Shown one piece after another: positions 7,943-16,814 of a stretch of DNA of 64,000 bases. Location of the stretch: NCBI RefSeq assembly GCF_001909285.1, contig NZ_MRSV01000002.1, positions 1 to 64,000 on the forward strand, given 5' to 3'. Origin of the DNA: Exiguobacterium profundum (GTDB lineage Bacteria; Bacillota; Bacilli; Exiguobacteriales; Exiguobacteriaceae). How positions within the stretch are numbered: the stretch's first letter is position 1; every line of letters starts with the position of its first letter. The position numbers and the translations under genes were made by a program. A model generated the notes under the pieces. The model did no database searches. It was not told where the DNA came from and saw nothing but the letters and a program-made list of their open reading frames with translations.

Positions 7943-9385
7943 TTGTACAAAGCGCTATTAATCGCAGTCAACGAGCAACGGAATCATGAGATAACGGCTC
8001 TTCCGAACACTTTTAACGATGTCAGCGAAATCAATCGATTGTTGACGGAGGCGCCGGCCATCTTCCGACAATCCGATGTGCAGATTCTGAGTGGGAACTT
8101 GACGACCAAGTCGATATTAACACATACACTGAGAAGCTTTTTTGAGGAGGCGTCCCCAGAGGACGTCTTGTTCCTCTATTGGGCGGGGCATGGGGGATTC
8201 AGCGAGACCAGTGCGTATTTCCTTCCGTACGATGCAGATCGTCATGCTATCGGAGACACGAGCATCAATATGTCCGACGTCCGGGATCATATCGACCGAA
8301 CGCCGGCGCGCACGGTCTTGAGCTTTTTTGACACATGCCATAGCGGTGCGGTCATGCGATCAATCGACAGTCTGATGGACAGAGGGCTTGAAATCAAAGG
8401 ATCTGGGAAGTTTGTCATCGCAGCGTGCACGGAAAATCAGTCGGCCTGGGATCGTGATGGACACGGCGCCTTCACCGATCATTTGATCCGTGGTCTGGAA
8501 GGTGGGGCGACGAATTCGAGCGGGGAAGTCGATATCTACAACCTCTATTCGTATGTCAGTCAGGCACTATCTAACGAGTTCCCAAATCAACATCCTGTCA
8601 TGAAGGGTAAGCTCTCCGGTCCACCCGTCGTCATCAAGAATGTGAAGACAAGAGAGGCCGGATCGAATCTGTCACCGGCACCACTCTTCGATGGTGGGCA
8701 GCGAGTGGTCGACAACTCTGGAGATTGGTTTCTACTAGGACGTGTACACGCACGCTACTTCTCCTATCGCTACAATCGTTCTGACAAGTCATACATTTTG
8801 ATCTTGGAGGCCAAACCCAACTCAAAAGGAATCGAGGAGGTGCTCAAGCAGATGTGGAGAACGGAGCAACCGCTCGCGATTGAGGACTCGGCTGAATTTG
8901 TGCGTGTAGACGAAGTGGATGTCGAAGTGGTTGGGGGCGAAAAAACAATCAATCTCAAGCTGGTCTCCAGTGATAATAAGCATGGGAATCCTATGTTTGA
9001 TAACGCTTCGTTCAATGGTATCACACCTGATGAAATTGCCAAACTGAGAATCGACCACTATCTGTTCAACAAAGAAGTGCCAAGCCATGTCAAAATCGGT
9101 CATTCATCTTCAGTCATTTATGGGATGTCATCCGACTATGAGGTGTCCGATCGATTGATTCCGGACCTCCTCGATCAGCATGTACCGCTGGAATGCATCA
9201 GGCTTCACCTGATCGCGGTGCTCGTCTTTAAATCCATCGTGGCTGAGGTGAGTTCTTTGAACTTGTATATCGAAGATCACGCCATCACCCGTATCACCCT
9301 TCAAGGAAGACGTCCCCGCGTCTACACAAATGTCACGCCGTCAACCATCACGGTGGACCAACCTGTACATTTTTCATTGAAATGA
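7943..9385 (+). CDS. Caspase-like (peptidase C14) protease with unknown C-terminal region
   Basis: Residues 1-220 form a bacterial metacaspase-type domain: MYKALLIAVN start, catalytic His83 in YWAGHGG, catalytic Cys132 in SFFDTCHSGA, and the FVIAACTENQSAWD strand. The C-terminal 250 residues match nothing I recognise; they contain beta-rich segments and a helical stretch around 410-425. Caspase-like proteases in bacterial defence usually have a C-terminal sensor or effector-associated domain, which this could be. Start is TTG with AGGGGGT upstream. It is a single-gene unit with its own operator-like palindrome and terminator, much more GC-rich than the island to its left. The target is unknown. 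Confidence 0.72.
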   Translation: MYKALLIAVNEQRNHEITALPNTFNDVSEINRLLTEAPAIFRQSDVQILSGNLTTKSILTHTLRSFFEEASPEDVLFLYWAGHGGFSETSAYFLPYDADRHAIGDTSINMSDVRDHIDRTPARTVLSFFDTCHSGAVMRSIDSLMDRGLEIKGSGKFVIAACTENQSAWDRDGHGAFTDHLIRGLEGGATNSSGEVDIYNLYSYVSQALSNEFPNQHPVMKGKLSGPPVVIKNVKTREAGSNLSPAPLFDGGQRVVDNSGDWFLLGRVHARYFSYRYNRSDKSYILILEAKPNSKGIEEVLKQMWRTEQPLAIEDSAEFVRVDEVDVEVVGGEKTINLKLVSSDNKHGNPMFDNASFNGITPDEIAKLRIDHYLFNKEVPSHVKIGHSSSVIYGMSSDYEVSDRLIPDLLDQHVPLECIRLHLIAVLVFKSIVAEVSSLNLYIEDHAITRITLQGRRPRVYTNVTPSTITVDQPVHFSLK

Positions 9386-9439
9386 TTGTAAAGACAAGAA
9401 GACGCAGAGCAAGTAAGCATAATCAGGAGAATCGAGATG

Positions 9440-9464
9440 AAGCATGCTTGCCGGATGCTTTTTT
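9440..9464 (+). terminator. Terminator of the caspase-like gene
   Basis: AAGCAT pairs with ATGCTT around a nine-base loop, followed by a run of T's, 55 bases after the stop. Confidence 0.5.
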
Positions 9465-9647
9465 AATTAAGAACACCGATGGATGAAAAGATGACGAAGA
9501 ATGCAATGGTGTTTGTAAGCTTATACGATATGTCCAAACATGTGGTCAGCCAAGGCGAATCGGAGAGCCGTGAGTCTCAACAGTGAAATACGTTTCAAAG
9601 TCAGGTGTTACCACCGTATAAAAATTGCAGGATGAAGCAGGATAAAA

Positions 9648-9681
9648 AAAACGCATCCTTCGATTTTACGAGGATGCGTTT
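9648..9681. terminator. Bidirectional terminator hairpin
   Basis: AAACGCATCCT pairs exactly with AGGATGCGTTT across a 12-base loop. It lies between the caspase-like gene and the leftward fragment ending at 9720. Confidence 0.6.
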
Positions 9682-9719
9682 AATCAATGTGATTCTATTT
9701 GACCGTCGAATAAGTATGA

Positions 9720-9905
9720 TTACTCTCCGACCATGCCATCTCCGTCATTGTCTTGCATATAAGGATACAGCCAATGGCCACTTCTGATTGGCATGCTGAA
9801 TCCGGAATCTTTGACTTCTTGAATCGTCTTATCGACCAAACGGATGGTCTCCCGGAACTCGACGGATACGTCCCATGCCACGACATGAATGGTAGGATGT
9901 GAGCG
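9720..9905 (-). pseudogene. C-terminal fragment with a DNDGDG calcium-loop-like end
   Basis: Reading leftward, the frame gives HVVAWDVSVEFRETIRLVDK and ends GHWLYPYMQDNDGDGMVGE; an in-frame stop lies upstream and no start or RBS is seen. The DxDGDG string resembles EF-hand or Excalibur loops. A sister end, GHWLYSYLRDNDKDRMGEE, occurs at 17225. Both are followed by a strong terminator. The parent protein is not recognised. Confidence 0.35.
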
Positions 9906-10100
9906 AAACTAGGCAGAGACGGTGTTAACATCCCGAGAGGAAAGCAAGGCAATCGGCCGTCTGGTCTCAAGGTCGCAGGTGATTGTCCCGTACTTTTTTC
10001 GTTTTCTTCAAGCCCAGTCATCGATACCGACCCGTCCACAGGATGTACAACGGTGTTTGTTCTGTGGTCAGCTTATCTATCCGAAAGGGGACAAACCATC

Positions 10101-10291
10101 ATGGAACTATCTGCCATCATCGAGGTCATCCGCATCAACCAAGAGGTTCACGAGGAAATGGTCGCCCTCGAGCACGCCATCATCCATTCTCCGGACAGTG
10201 CCCGACAAATCGGGTCATCGGCATCCCGCCGCTCGAACATCTCATCCTCGGTGCGGACGAGTCATACGTCAGCATGAAACAGCGAGGTTAA
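10101..10291 (+). pseudogene. RadC-like JAB-domain gene, internally deleted
   Basis: From ATG 10101 the frame reads MELSAIIEVIRINQEVHEEM then IIHSPDSARQ, the N-terminal style of plasmid RadC/JAB proteins (IEVVRIxQ...SPxDA). The adjacent frame then gives VIGIPPLEHLILGADESYVS and MKQRG plus a stop, the family's C-terminal end. The JAB metal site (HNHPSG region), about 70-90 codons, is missing, and the two ends are joined out of frame. It is therefore a deletion remnant without activity. Confidence 0.55.
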
Positions 10292-10669
10292 ACGTGAAGG
10301 AGTGGGGCCGGTTGACCGATCTCGGTCCATCCGAGAAGAGCAAGGACGAAAGACGTGCGTTTTTCTTTTGTGGGGCGGCGACTCGCGTTGCTCTCGCCTG
10401 GACCCAAAAATCGGATTCGTCAAAAGGAAAACAGGAGAGCGTCAACTCTTGTCGGGACAACGCTCCACTGTTCAATATCATTTTGAGTTTTTCAGTGACC
10501 TCATTAATCTATAGGAGTTGTGTTCTGATTCTTCGGCAATAGTGTAAAATCGTATCGAGCAAAAACTGTAAATTTTATCTAGGTTCACATCGTTCTGAAA
10601 TCTTCTTCAAAATTTTTAACGACTGTTAACTTTTCATTGGCAGAGTACTTATTCTGGACATAGACAAAA
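10292..10669. other. Intergenic stretch, no supported gene
   Basis: Short frames on both strands look unlike real proteins (Arg/Ser-rich, no RBS). Composition changes from GC-rich to AT-rich at about 10.5 kb, marking the left edge of the transporter cassette. Confidence 0.4.
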
Positions 10670-10720
10670 CTCCCTTAAAATATACAGTTTTATTATTTCA
10701 ACTGTACATTTTTGAGGGAG
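10670..10720 (-). terminator. Terminator of the ABC-transporter operon
   Basis: A long imperfect stem pairs CTCCCTTAAAATATACAGTT with a matching AACTGTACATTTTTGAGGGA arm. It lies 30 bases after the stop of the ATPase gene, in the right direction for a leftward operon. Confidence 0.55.
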
Positions 10721-10748
10721 CCATATCGTTTACGCTTCATATGTTTTT

Positions 10749-11390
10749 TTATTTTTGTACCAAGTCAACCTTGCTTTGATTGATTCTATAAACTTTATCA
10801 CACAGCGCATCAATATCTTCAGAATTATGACTAGTTATAAGAATCGTTTTTCCTTCCTTCTTGAAATCTAAAAGCATGTTTCGTAATGATTTTACACTGT
10901 CATGATCAAGCGCATTAAACGCTTCATCTAAAATAAGAACGTCTTGGTTCTCCATAATGGCTTGTGCAATCGCTAATTTCTGTTTCATACCTAATGAATA
11001 ATTTTTTACCTTTTGTTGATTCTTTGGTTGTAAACCGACTTTAATCATTGTTTCTTCAATTTCTTTATCGTTAATTTTATCTTGAATCAAAGCGAGTTGT
11101 TTTAAATTTTCAAAACCTGTTTTATTTGCTATGTAACCTGGACGATCAATAAGTATCCCAAAATCTTTTGGAAAGCGGTTTTTTTTATGTAGCTTGTTAT
11201 TTCTTACTGTTACTGTCCCTTCATCAGGAAAAACGAATCCACACATCATTTTAAATAAGACAGATTTACCTGATCCGTTTGGTCCAACAATACCAACAAT
11301 TTCACCTTGATTGATTGTTAAATCAACACTATCAAATAAGATATTGCCCATATATGTCTTCGATACGTTTTCTAAACTTATTATTCCCAT
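10749..11390 (-). CDS. ABC transporter ATP-binding protein
   Basis: The 213-residue protein is a complete ABC ATPase: Walker A GPNGSGKS at about 36-43, signature NYSLGMKQKLAIAQA, Walker B DVLILDEAFNALD and H-loop ITSHNSED. It would power the two membrane proteins encoded just upstream (12897-11404 and 13701-12919); gaps are 13 and 21 bases. The ATG at 11390 follows AAAGGGG. The three genes lie downstream of a small secreted protein gene, a layout seen for export or immunity transporters of secreted peptides and bacteriocins. Substrate unknown. Strongly AT-rich relative to the plasmid core. Confidence 0.85.
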   Translation of the reverse strand: MGIISLENVSKTYMGNILFDSVDLTINQGEIVGIVGPNGSGKSVLFKMMCGFVFPDEGTVTVRNNKLHKKNRFPKDFGILIDRPGYIANKTGFENLKQLALIQDKINDKEIEETMIKVGLQPKNQQKVKNYSLGMKQKLAIAQAIMENQDVLILDEAFNALDHDSVKSLRNMLLDFKKEGKTILITSHNSEDIDALCDKVYRINQSKVDLVQK

Positions 11391-11403
11391 TTTACTACCC
11401 CTT

Positions 11404-12897
11404 TCATACTTTAAGACTTTTAGAGAACATTACTTTTAAAAACATTAAAGAACCTACAATATAAGCGAACAAAACAATTAGCAAATGCTGAAGACTGAAT
11501 GACTCAGTAACGATTACAGCATTTAATCCAACCGGAAAAACACCCCATACATTTATCCCTGGTAATAACATAAAAGATAATACTCCAAACAAGATTAGTA
11601 AAAAATAACCCTCAGAGGACTTCCATAAAGTAATAAAGCTAAAAAGCAAATAACATACAAGCTGAAGGAATGAGAAACAAATGATAAAAAGAATCAAGTT
11701 ACTATTCTGTAGTGATGTTATGTCTGTTTTCAAAGAAGGGTCTAACCCATTAAAGATCCCAAATAAAACTACAAATCCTATAATGGATAATAAAACACTG
11801 AAAAGGAACAATGATTCTTTCATAAATACTTTGAAGAACCATTTATCAATACTTCCGTATCTAATAATTTTGTAATGACTTATTTCACCGATTTCATGAG
11901 AGAGTCGAATTTGGCTTAAATATGATAATCCAAAAAAAATAATCAGATATGCAAATAAAGATGTAAAAGAAGAATTAAAAGCACTCACTCCCAAGAAAAT
12001 TACCGTAATCCAGTCACCCAGTGTTAAAATATCTACTTTGTTATTTTGATAAGTCATCAAAATATAAATAAATATCAATGTACTGTAAATAGTATAAGGG
12101 AGCGTCTCTTTTTTTATTATCCTAAATATTTTTTTTAATTCAATTAAATACTTAATAATAAAAAATTCAAAAATAAAAAGCGTTATAGGAATTATAAAAA
12201 TGATCCATATACTTGATAAAGCATTTATTGCAGCAGCAATTGTAAAATAAACTGAAGGAGATAAAAATTTAAATTCTGATGGAAAAATTTTAAATCCAAA
12301 AACACAAAGTAAAAATAAAAGAGCTGCCTCGATATACAAGTACTGGTACTTCTGATGCATTAAAAATAATAAAACCAGCATTCCATGAAGACTTATTGAA
12401 GTAACTATCCATAATAAGAATTGAAAGAATAGTGGTGCTAGAGGATTTTGAAATTCTGAATATAACTCGTTTAATTCGTTCACACCATTAATTAATTTGC
12501 TATATTCACTCCAGTGCATCTGGAATGGTAAGCCGATAGACATTAACAGGCTAAGTATAAACAACAGGACAAACATAGGGAAGATTTGAACTAAAAATTC
12601 TTTAGTCGTATAAAGCATCCATGAATTGAACGACTTTAGTCGTATAAGCAATATGTAATCAAATTTAGTAGTGATTGTTTTGACTGAAGTAAAGATTATA
12701 ATCGGAATTAAAAAATACACCATAAGATATGAATCATTTTGAAGTGAGTAGATCGGATCCCATATATTGATATTTAATGAGTATTCTCCTGCAAAACTAA
12801 ATATTTGTTTTTTTAGATATAAGCTATAAAAAAATATTACTGTACCAACTAACAGCCACTTTATTTTTGTAAATTCTTTAAAGATTGTTTCAAGCAT
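11404..12897 (-). CDS. Large ABC-type membrane protein
   Basis: About 497 residues with around 12 hydrophobic segments and almost no soluble domain, for example the VGTVIFFYSLYL stretch near the N-terminus and LLIVLFAYIVGSLMFL near the C-terminus. The start is taken at ATG 12897 because AGGTGA lies eight bases before it; GTG at 12909 is also in frame. It sits between the smaller permease and the ATPase in one leftward operon. It resembles the large DUF-type membrane subunits accompanying lactococcin 972-type and similar transporters, though I cannot name the family. Role: part of the exporter or immunity transporter. Confidence 0.75.
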   Translation of the reverse strand: MLETIFKEFTKIKWLLVGTVIFFYSLYLKKQIFSFAGEYSLNINIWDPIYSLQNDSYLMVYFLIPIIIFTSVKTITTKFDYILLIRLKSFNSWMLYTTKEFLVQIFPMFVLLFILSLLMSIGLPFQMHWSEYSKLINGVNELNELYSEFQNPLAPLFFQFLLWIVTSISLHGMLVLLFLMHQKYQYLYIEAALLFLLCVFGFKIFPSEFKFLSPSVYFTIAAAINALSSIWIIFIIPITLFIFEFFIIKYLIELKKIFRIIKKETLPYTIYSTLIFIYILMTYQNNKVDILTLGDWITVIFLGVSAFNSSFTSLFAYLIIFFGLSYLSQIRLSHEIGEISHYKIIRYGSIDKWFFKVFMKESLFLFSVLLSIIGFVVLFGIFNGLDPSLKTDITSLQNSNLILFIICFSFLQLVCYLLFSFITLWKSSEGYFLLILFGVLSFMLLPGINVWGVFPVGLNAVIVTESFSLQHLLIVLFAYIVGSLMFLKVMFSKSLKV

Positions 12898-12918
12898 TAA
12901 ATTTGTCACCTGCTTTAC

Positions 12919-13701
12919 TTAATTGAAAGTCCATTCTTCTTTTTTTGAAATATATACTTTGTATATGATTAAGTTGATAAAAAGTATTACTGTGAATGGA
13001 ACAAAAACTGTCCAAATTGGTTGTGCTGTAATATTGAACGGAAACAAGGTACTCAATGGCGAAAATTGCGGAAACTGGAAAATTCCTGAAACAAAATTTA
13101 AAAGGTGATATCCCATAAACGGAATCGAGATCGCTACAAAAATACTATTAAGTGATAATACAAGAATATAAGCAAGCGTAGCGTATAGAGCAGCATTTAA
13201 TCCAATCCATATAGCATAAATCGTGGCATATAAAAACGGGCTGTTTTCAATTAAAGACGAAAATACATTCTTCACATCACCAGTCGATTCACTTATCGGT
13301 GTATAATTTACTAACCCTAACCAAGGCTCGATAAACTGTACAAACAAGTATGTAACGAAAACCATTAAAAATAATACAATTCCGCTTAAAATCGCGTTAA
13401 CAATTCCTTTACTAACGAGATAATCGTTAAGGTTTACTCTAGTTCTCGTATAAGTCAAAAAATTATTTTTATACTCTGAAATAAATGAAGGAACGTATAC
13501 TAAAACCGCAAGAATTGGAAAGATCATTGCCGGAATAGTAGAGATACTCTCCTCAAAAACTTCAATTGGCTTAAAAAATTCATAAGTATTATACACTGTT
13601 AAAAATTGGATTAAAGGGACGATGAAAATAATAAATGCAAATAATATTAAATTTTTAGTTGTCAGCGCATTTACCAATTCTTTTTTAATTTGCTTAAACA
13701 T
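12919..13701 (-). CDS. ABC transporter permease
   Basis: A 260-residue protein with six predicted membrane segments (IPLIQFLTVYNTYEFF region, AMIFPILAVLVYVPSFI, SGIVLFLMVFVTYLFVQFI, and three C-terminal segments). Short cytoplasmic motifs (TYTRTRVNLNDYL) resemble ABC-2 type permeases. ATG 13701 follows GAGGTT. It is the first gene of the transporter operon, separated from the secreted-protein gene by a terminator-like hairpin, so the transporter may be transcribed by readthrough or from its own AT-rich upstream region. Confidence 0.75.
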   Translation of the reverse strand: MFKQIKKELVNALTTKNLILFAFIIFIVPLIQFLTVYNTYEFFKPIEVFEESISTIPAMIFPILAVLVYVPSFISEYKNNFLTYTRTRVNLNDYLVSKGIVNAILSGIVLFLMVFVTYLFVQFIEPWLGLVNYTPISESTGDVKNVFSSLIENSPFLYATIYAIWIGLNAALYATLAYILVLSLNSIFVAISIPFMGYHLLNFVSGIFQFPQFSPLSTLFPFNITAQPIWTVFVPFTVILFINLIIYKVYISKKEEWTFN

Positions 13702-13953
13702 TGATTAACCTCACTTCATTTTCATCCTTTTGTTAAGGAATTAATTATTTTCAAATCAAAGATTCGAGTAATTTTTTCACAAATATTTACTATCCTTAAA
13801 GGAATTATTTTCTATCTTAAGATTACTCTAGAGCACCTTTTTAAGTAAAGTAACTTTTAAACAGGAAAACTCTATATTGATAAAAACACTTCTATTTTCC
13901 TAAAAAAATGTGAAAAAGAGTTATTGTGCCTATTGAATACAATTTATAAAACG
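13702..13953. other. AT-rich leader upstream of the transporter operon
   Basis: No coding frame was found. The stretch is very AT-rich and probably contains the transporter promoter, but no single -35/-10 pair stands out. Confidence 0.35.
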
Positions 13954-13996
13954 TAAAACGACCTAAGTCCTAAATATAATTGAACTCAAGTCGTTT
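13954..13996 (-). terminator. Hairpin between the secreted-protein gene and the transporter genes
   Basis: AAAACGACCTAAGT pairs with ACTCAAGTCGTTT (few mismatches), followed on the minus side by A/T-rich sequence. It lies 63 bases after the stop of the gene at 14060 and could limit downstream transcription. Confidence 0.45.
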
Positions 13997-14059
13997 ACAT
14001 TTTTATTCACTATAGTAGCATGAGACAAATTAATCTTAACTTTTAAACAAAAATATTTA

Positions 14060-14443
14060 TTAGTTACTTATCCAAGATCCTGTAACTTTTACATCTACTG
14101 GAGTTGTAAGATCGTTACTAAATTGAACACGTGCAGCAGTCCCTTTATTAATTGAATTTGGAAGACCGCGAGTCTCATAATCGCCTACACCACGAACCCA
14201 AGATCCTGTACCAGATGATGCTGCCATACGAGCGTCAACTGTATAGTCACCGCCAACAATACTAGATCTCAATTCACCGCGAGCATCTGAGATCGCCTTA
14301 GTTTGAGATGTAGTGTTTGCGGAACCATTGTAACTCCCAACTGTCACGTTGTAACCCAAAGGAGTAGTTGCTGCTTGCGCAAAACCAACAACTGATAATA
14401 AACCGGCTGTAAGTCCCAATGTAGCTAAAGTTTTTTTCTTCAA
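14060..14443 (-). CDS. Small secreted protein, possibly the transporter's substrate (DUF2712-like?)
   Basis: The protein has 127 residues from TTG 14443 (preceded by AAGGGGAA). The first 25 form a classic signal peptide: KKK, a hydrophobic core TLGLTAGLLSVVGF, and cleavage after AQA. The mature part is Ser/Thr/Gly/Asn-rich and beta-like, with SWVRGVGDYETRG and a C-terminal VTGSWISN. This style recalls lactococcin 972-like or DUF2712 secreted proteins, both found next to dedicated ABC transporters, but key family residues are not certain. It lies upstream of a three-gene transporter in the same direction. Inference: an exported peptide whose transporter provides export or self-immunity. Confidence 0.65.
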   Translation of the reverse strand: MKKKTLATLGLTAGLLSVVGFAQAATTPLGYNVTVGSYNGSANTTSQTKAISDARGELRSSIVGGDYTVDARMAASSGTGSWVRGVGDYETRGLPNSINKGTAARVQFSNDLTTPVDVKVTGSWISN

Positions 14444-14709
14444 GATAAATTCCCCTTTTCCAATAATCTGTATTACAAATTCCATAATAATACTTTTCAC
14501 ATGATATTAATACCAAATATATGGATTATATAAAAAATAAATACAAAGTCCTACATATATATTTAAATAAACAATGCAATATGGTCCTTTTTCCTATATA
14601 AGCTCGGGGCTTGTTTGAAACAAGCCTAGGGCTTATATGAAATAAGCTGAGATGTCGAGTGGTCAGATTCGAGGTATCGTTGAGCTATCAAATGGAGAGG
14701 ATGATTCAG

Positions 14710-14862
14710 ATGGATAATTTTCAACTAGACCAACAGACGATGGACGAGATGACGGAGGTGTTGCTTCGACGTCTTCCTGACCGGCTTCAAGAAGATTTTG
14801 ACGACTTAAAACTCGTGAGCATGGATCTTCTTTGTGATGTGAAGGAAGGGGGTGAGACGTGA
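14710..14862 (+). CDS. Small acidic protein, unknown
   Basis: Fifty residues from ATG 14710, nine bases after GGAGAGG. It begins MDNFQLDQQTMDEMTEVLLR and is acidic and helical throughout. Its TGA overlaps the ATG of the next gene, indicating coupled translation. No family recognised. In-frame upstream starts lack a ribosome-binding site. Confidence 0.5.
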   Translation: MDNFQLDQQTMDEMTEVLLRRLPDRLQEDFDDLKLVSMDLLCDVKEGGET

Positions 14863-15245
14863 TGGATGAAGGGCTGCTTGATGACTATGCGTTCGCGGGA
14901 TTGGATCCGTTCGTTCGGACCGTGTTCTCGGAACTGATGGAACATCCCGAGTGGATGCGTGTTGTCGACAAGGAACATTGCGTCGAGAAGGTCGTCCGGT
15001 TCGATGACGGACGGAACTCGCCTTACTTCCGCGTGGTGATCTATCTGGATGCAGAAGAGCGTCCAATCAAAAAGGTGTATCTATATGGGACATGGGTGGT
15101 GGGGAATGGAAACGTCAGTTTTGTGGTCTCAGAGCTCTCCAAGGGTGTATTCGAATATGAAGTAATGCATGTCCATTGGCTCATCAAGTATCGGTTCGAG
15201 GATTGGGGCGTGTCTGAAGACGGGGCATGGGAGAAGGAATGGTGA
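14862..15245 (+). CDS. Hypothetical protein, partner of the upstream small gene
   Basis: A 127-residue acidic protein with alternating beta-like segments (YFRVVIYLDAEERPIKKVYL, GNVSFVVSELSKGVFEYEVM) and a Trp-rich C-terminus ending WEKEW. ATG 14862 overlaps the previous stop. The alpha/beta pattern suggests a small single-domain fold, but I do not recognise the family. Codon use is GC-rich, matching the neighbouring plasmid genes rather than the AT-rich cassette to the left. Confidence 0.6.
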   Translation: MDEGLLDDYAFAGLDPFVRTVFSELMEHPEWMRVVDKEHCVEKVVRFDDGRNSPYFRVVIYLDAEERPIKKVYLYGTWVVGNGNVSFVVSELSKGVFEYEVMHVHWLIKYRFEDWGVSEDGAWEKEW

Positions 15246-15442
15246 TCCGGGCTCATGCGTGAGCGTCTAACGCTTCGTGGCGAAGTCGCTCATCGCACCG
15301 CTGCCTCCCTGACGGCCCGATAACAAGAGCTGCTGGCTCATAAGCCACATCTCTATGTTCCTGGTCCTTTCTGACGGAAGGCACGGGGCGTAAGAACAAG
15401 GTCAAAAGCAAGAGCGTGGGCGCGTCTAACGCCGCGCGATGT
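15246..15442. other. Intergenic stretch with short internal repeat
   Basis: No gene is supported. The string GCGTCTAACGC occurs twice (about 15262 and 15422), each within locally self-complementary sequence. It may be an RNA leader or decayed repeat; no function is proposed. Confidence 0.35.
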
Positions 15443-15470
15443 ACACCATTCGGCCGAATGGTGTTTTTGT
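15443..15470 (+). terminator. Perfect-palindrome terminator
   Basis: ACACCATTCGG and CCGAATGGTGT form a perfect 22-base palindrome followed by TTTTTG. It could terminate the two-gene unit ending at 15245. Confidence 0.65.
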
Positions 15471-15588
15471 TTGATGTGCATTTAGTAAATTCTAATCAAT
15501 GCGAAATCGATTAAAGTAACTGCTTACTTTAATACAATGCTCATGGTATTATTTAATAAAATCATCATTGTGTTAAAGGGGGATATGT

Positions 15589-16215
15589 ATGTATACGATT
15601 GACGAAGCATTTGAAATCTTATCGAAGAACAAGCTCACAAGCCATAAGGAGACGGTCCGCAACTGGGTACGAAAAGGCGTAATCCAGGCAGAACCGCTCG
15701 AGTCGCGAAAAAAAGGCTATCGGATCAGTGAGGAGGCGCTCGAACAGTTCATCAAAGAACGGATGCCGGAAGGATGGGAGCTGTATCCGGAGTCGGTGAC
15801 AGGGGAAGCTCGGGATGTCGTCAAGAATGAAGACGAGGTGCCGTATCACGTCGAAATCGATATCGCGGCGATTGAAGAACGAGGGCGTATTGACATGTGG
15901 CATCAAGTGGCCGGCCGTTGGCTATGGGAAGGGGATTTTGACATCAATCGTAAGATGGTGCGGAATGCAGTCGCGCATAGACGCTACTCAAAAGAGTTCG
16001 AGCAGCTGGTATGGGAGCGATGTCTCAAGAACAGTGCTCCCCGAAAAAAACCACGCGTCTTGTATTTAGTTGACGCGTTCTTATTTGAAGGAGAGCGAGT
16101 GCCGTTTGATAAGAGTTTTGATATGAAAGAAGATCAAATCCTGCAGGCCCTAATCGAACATGTCCGTATGAGTGCAAGGTCAGGAAAATATAAGAATGAA
16201 GCTGATACGACGTGA
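15589..16215 (+). CDS. Excisionase/MerR-like HTH protein
   Basis: A 208-residue protein. Residues 1-58 form a winged helix-turn-helix of excisionase/MerR type: YTIDEAFEILSKNKLTSHKE, TVRNWVRKGVIQAEP and GYRISEEALEQFI. The rest is charged, with a central IDIAAIEERGRIDMWHQVAG segment and a C-terminal helix, with no known domain. ATG 15589 follows AAAGGGGGA. It is probably a DNA-binding regulator of plasmid functions; no adjacent integrase or relaxase is in the same operon, so an excision role is not implied. Confidence 0.65.
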   Translation: MYTIDEAFEILSKNKLTSHKETVRNWVRKGVIQAEPLESRKKGYRISEEALEQFIKERMPEGWELYPESVTGEARDVVKNEDEVPYHVEIDIAAIEERGRIDMWHQVAGRWLWEGDFDINRKMVRNAVAHRRYSKEFEQLVWERCLKNSAPRKKPRVLYLVDAFLFEGERVPFDKSFDMKEDQILQALIEHVRMSARSGKYKNEADTT

Positions 16216-16314
16216 AAGATTCGTTTCATATAAAGGACGTGCGCAGTCCATCGGCGAATTGAATGTCTAGATGAATGAATACTCTTTTCAAAAAGACAGG
16301 TAGGTGGTGCGTTG

Positions 16315-16767
16315 ATGCGAAAGGATTTGACCGGACGCCGGTTCGGGAGATTGAGTGTTTTAGAGTTTATGGGAACCGAGGCAGGGAGAACAAGGTGGCG
16401 TTGCCTATGTGACTGTGGAGAAGAAGTCGTCGTCAAGGGAATCTATTTGACGACTGGAGACACCAAGTCATGTGGCTGTTTGAAGCGGGAACAAGAAAAG
16501 GTGCATCTGCGAGATGAGTATGAGGATAAACGTGTGAACGATGTCATGTTGCCCTTGTTCAAGGGAAAAGAACCTCGAAAGGACAGCTCGACGGGTTTCA
16601 GAGGCGTGTCAAAATATAAGACCCGCAAGAGCCAAGAGGTACGTTACCGTGCTTGGATCACCGTGGCGGGGAAACGCCACTACAAATCAGGTTTTTTGAC
16701 GGCCGAGGACGCTTATTACAAAGGACGATTATTGTTAGAAGCGACGCATCTGCCCAAACAAGACTAG
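16315..16767 (+). CDS. AP2-domain DNA-binding protein
   Basis: A 150-residue protein with two parts. Residues 1-60 contain a small Cys-rich segment, RWRCLCDCGEEVVVKGIYLT followed by SCGCLK, as often found at the N-terminus of phage and plasmid AP2/HNH proteins. Residues 95-148 form an AP2-like domain: TGFRGVSKYK, VRYRAWITVAGKRHYKSGFL and TAEDAYYKGRLLLEA. The HNH catalytic motif usual in homing endonucleases of this type is absent, so this is likely a DNA-binding protein only. ATG 16315 is taken as start; the ribosome-binding site is weak (AGGTGG). Confidence 0.7.
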   Translation: MRKDLTGRRFGRLSVLEFMGTEAGRTRWRCLCDCGEEVVVKGIYLTTGDTKSCGCLKREQEKVHLRDEYEDKRVNDVMLPLFKGKEPRKDSSTGFRGVSKYKTRKSQEVRYRAWITVAGKRHYKSGFLTAEDAYYKGRLLLEATHLPKQD

Positions 16768-16814
16768 CTTCATCAAAAGATACGACACATCTCGACGTAG
16801 AAACAGGAGGACAT

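Noticed and set aside
9922-10542. 206-codon rightward frame
   Set aside because: Arg/Ser-rich composition, no RBS, and it overlaps the RadC-like remnant read in other frames.
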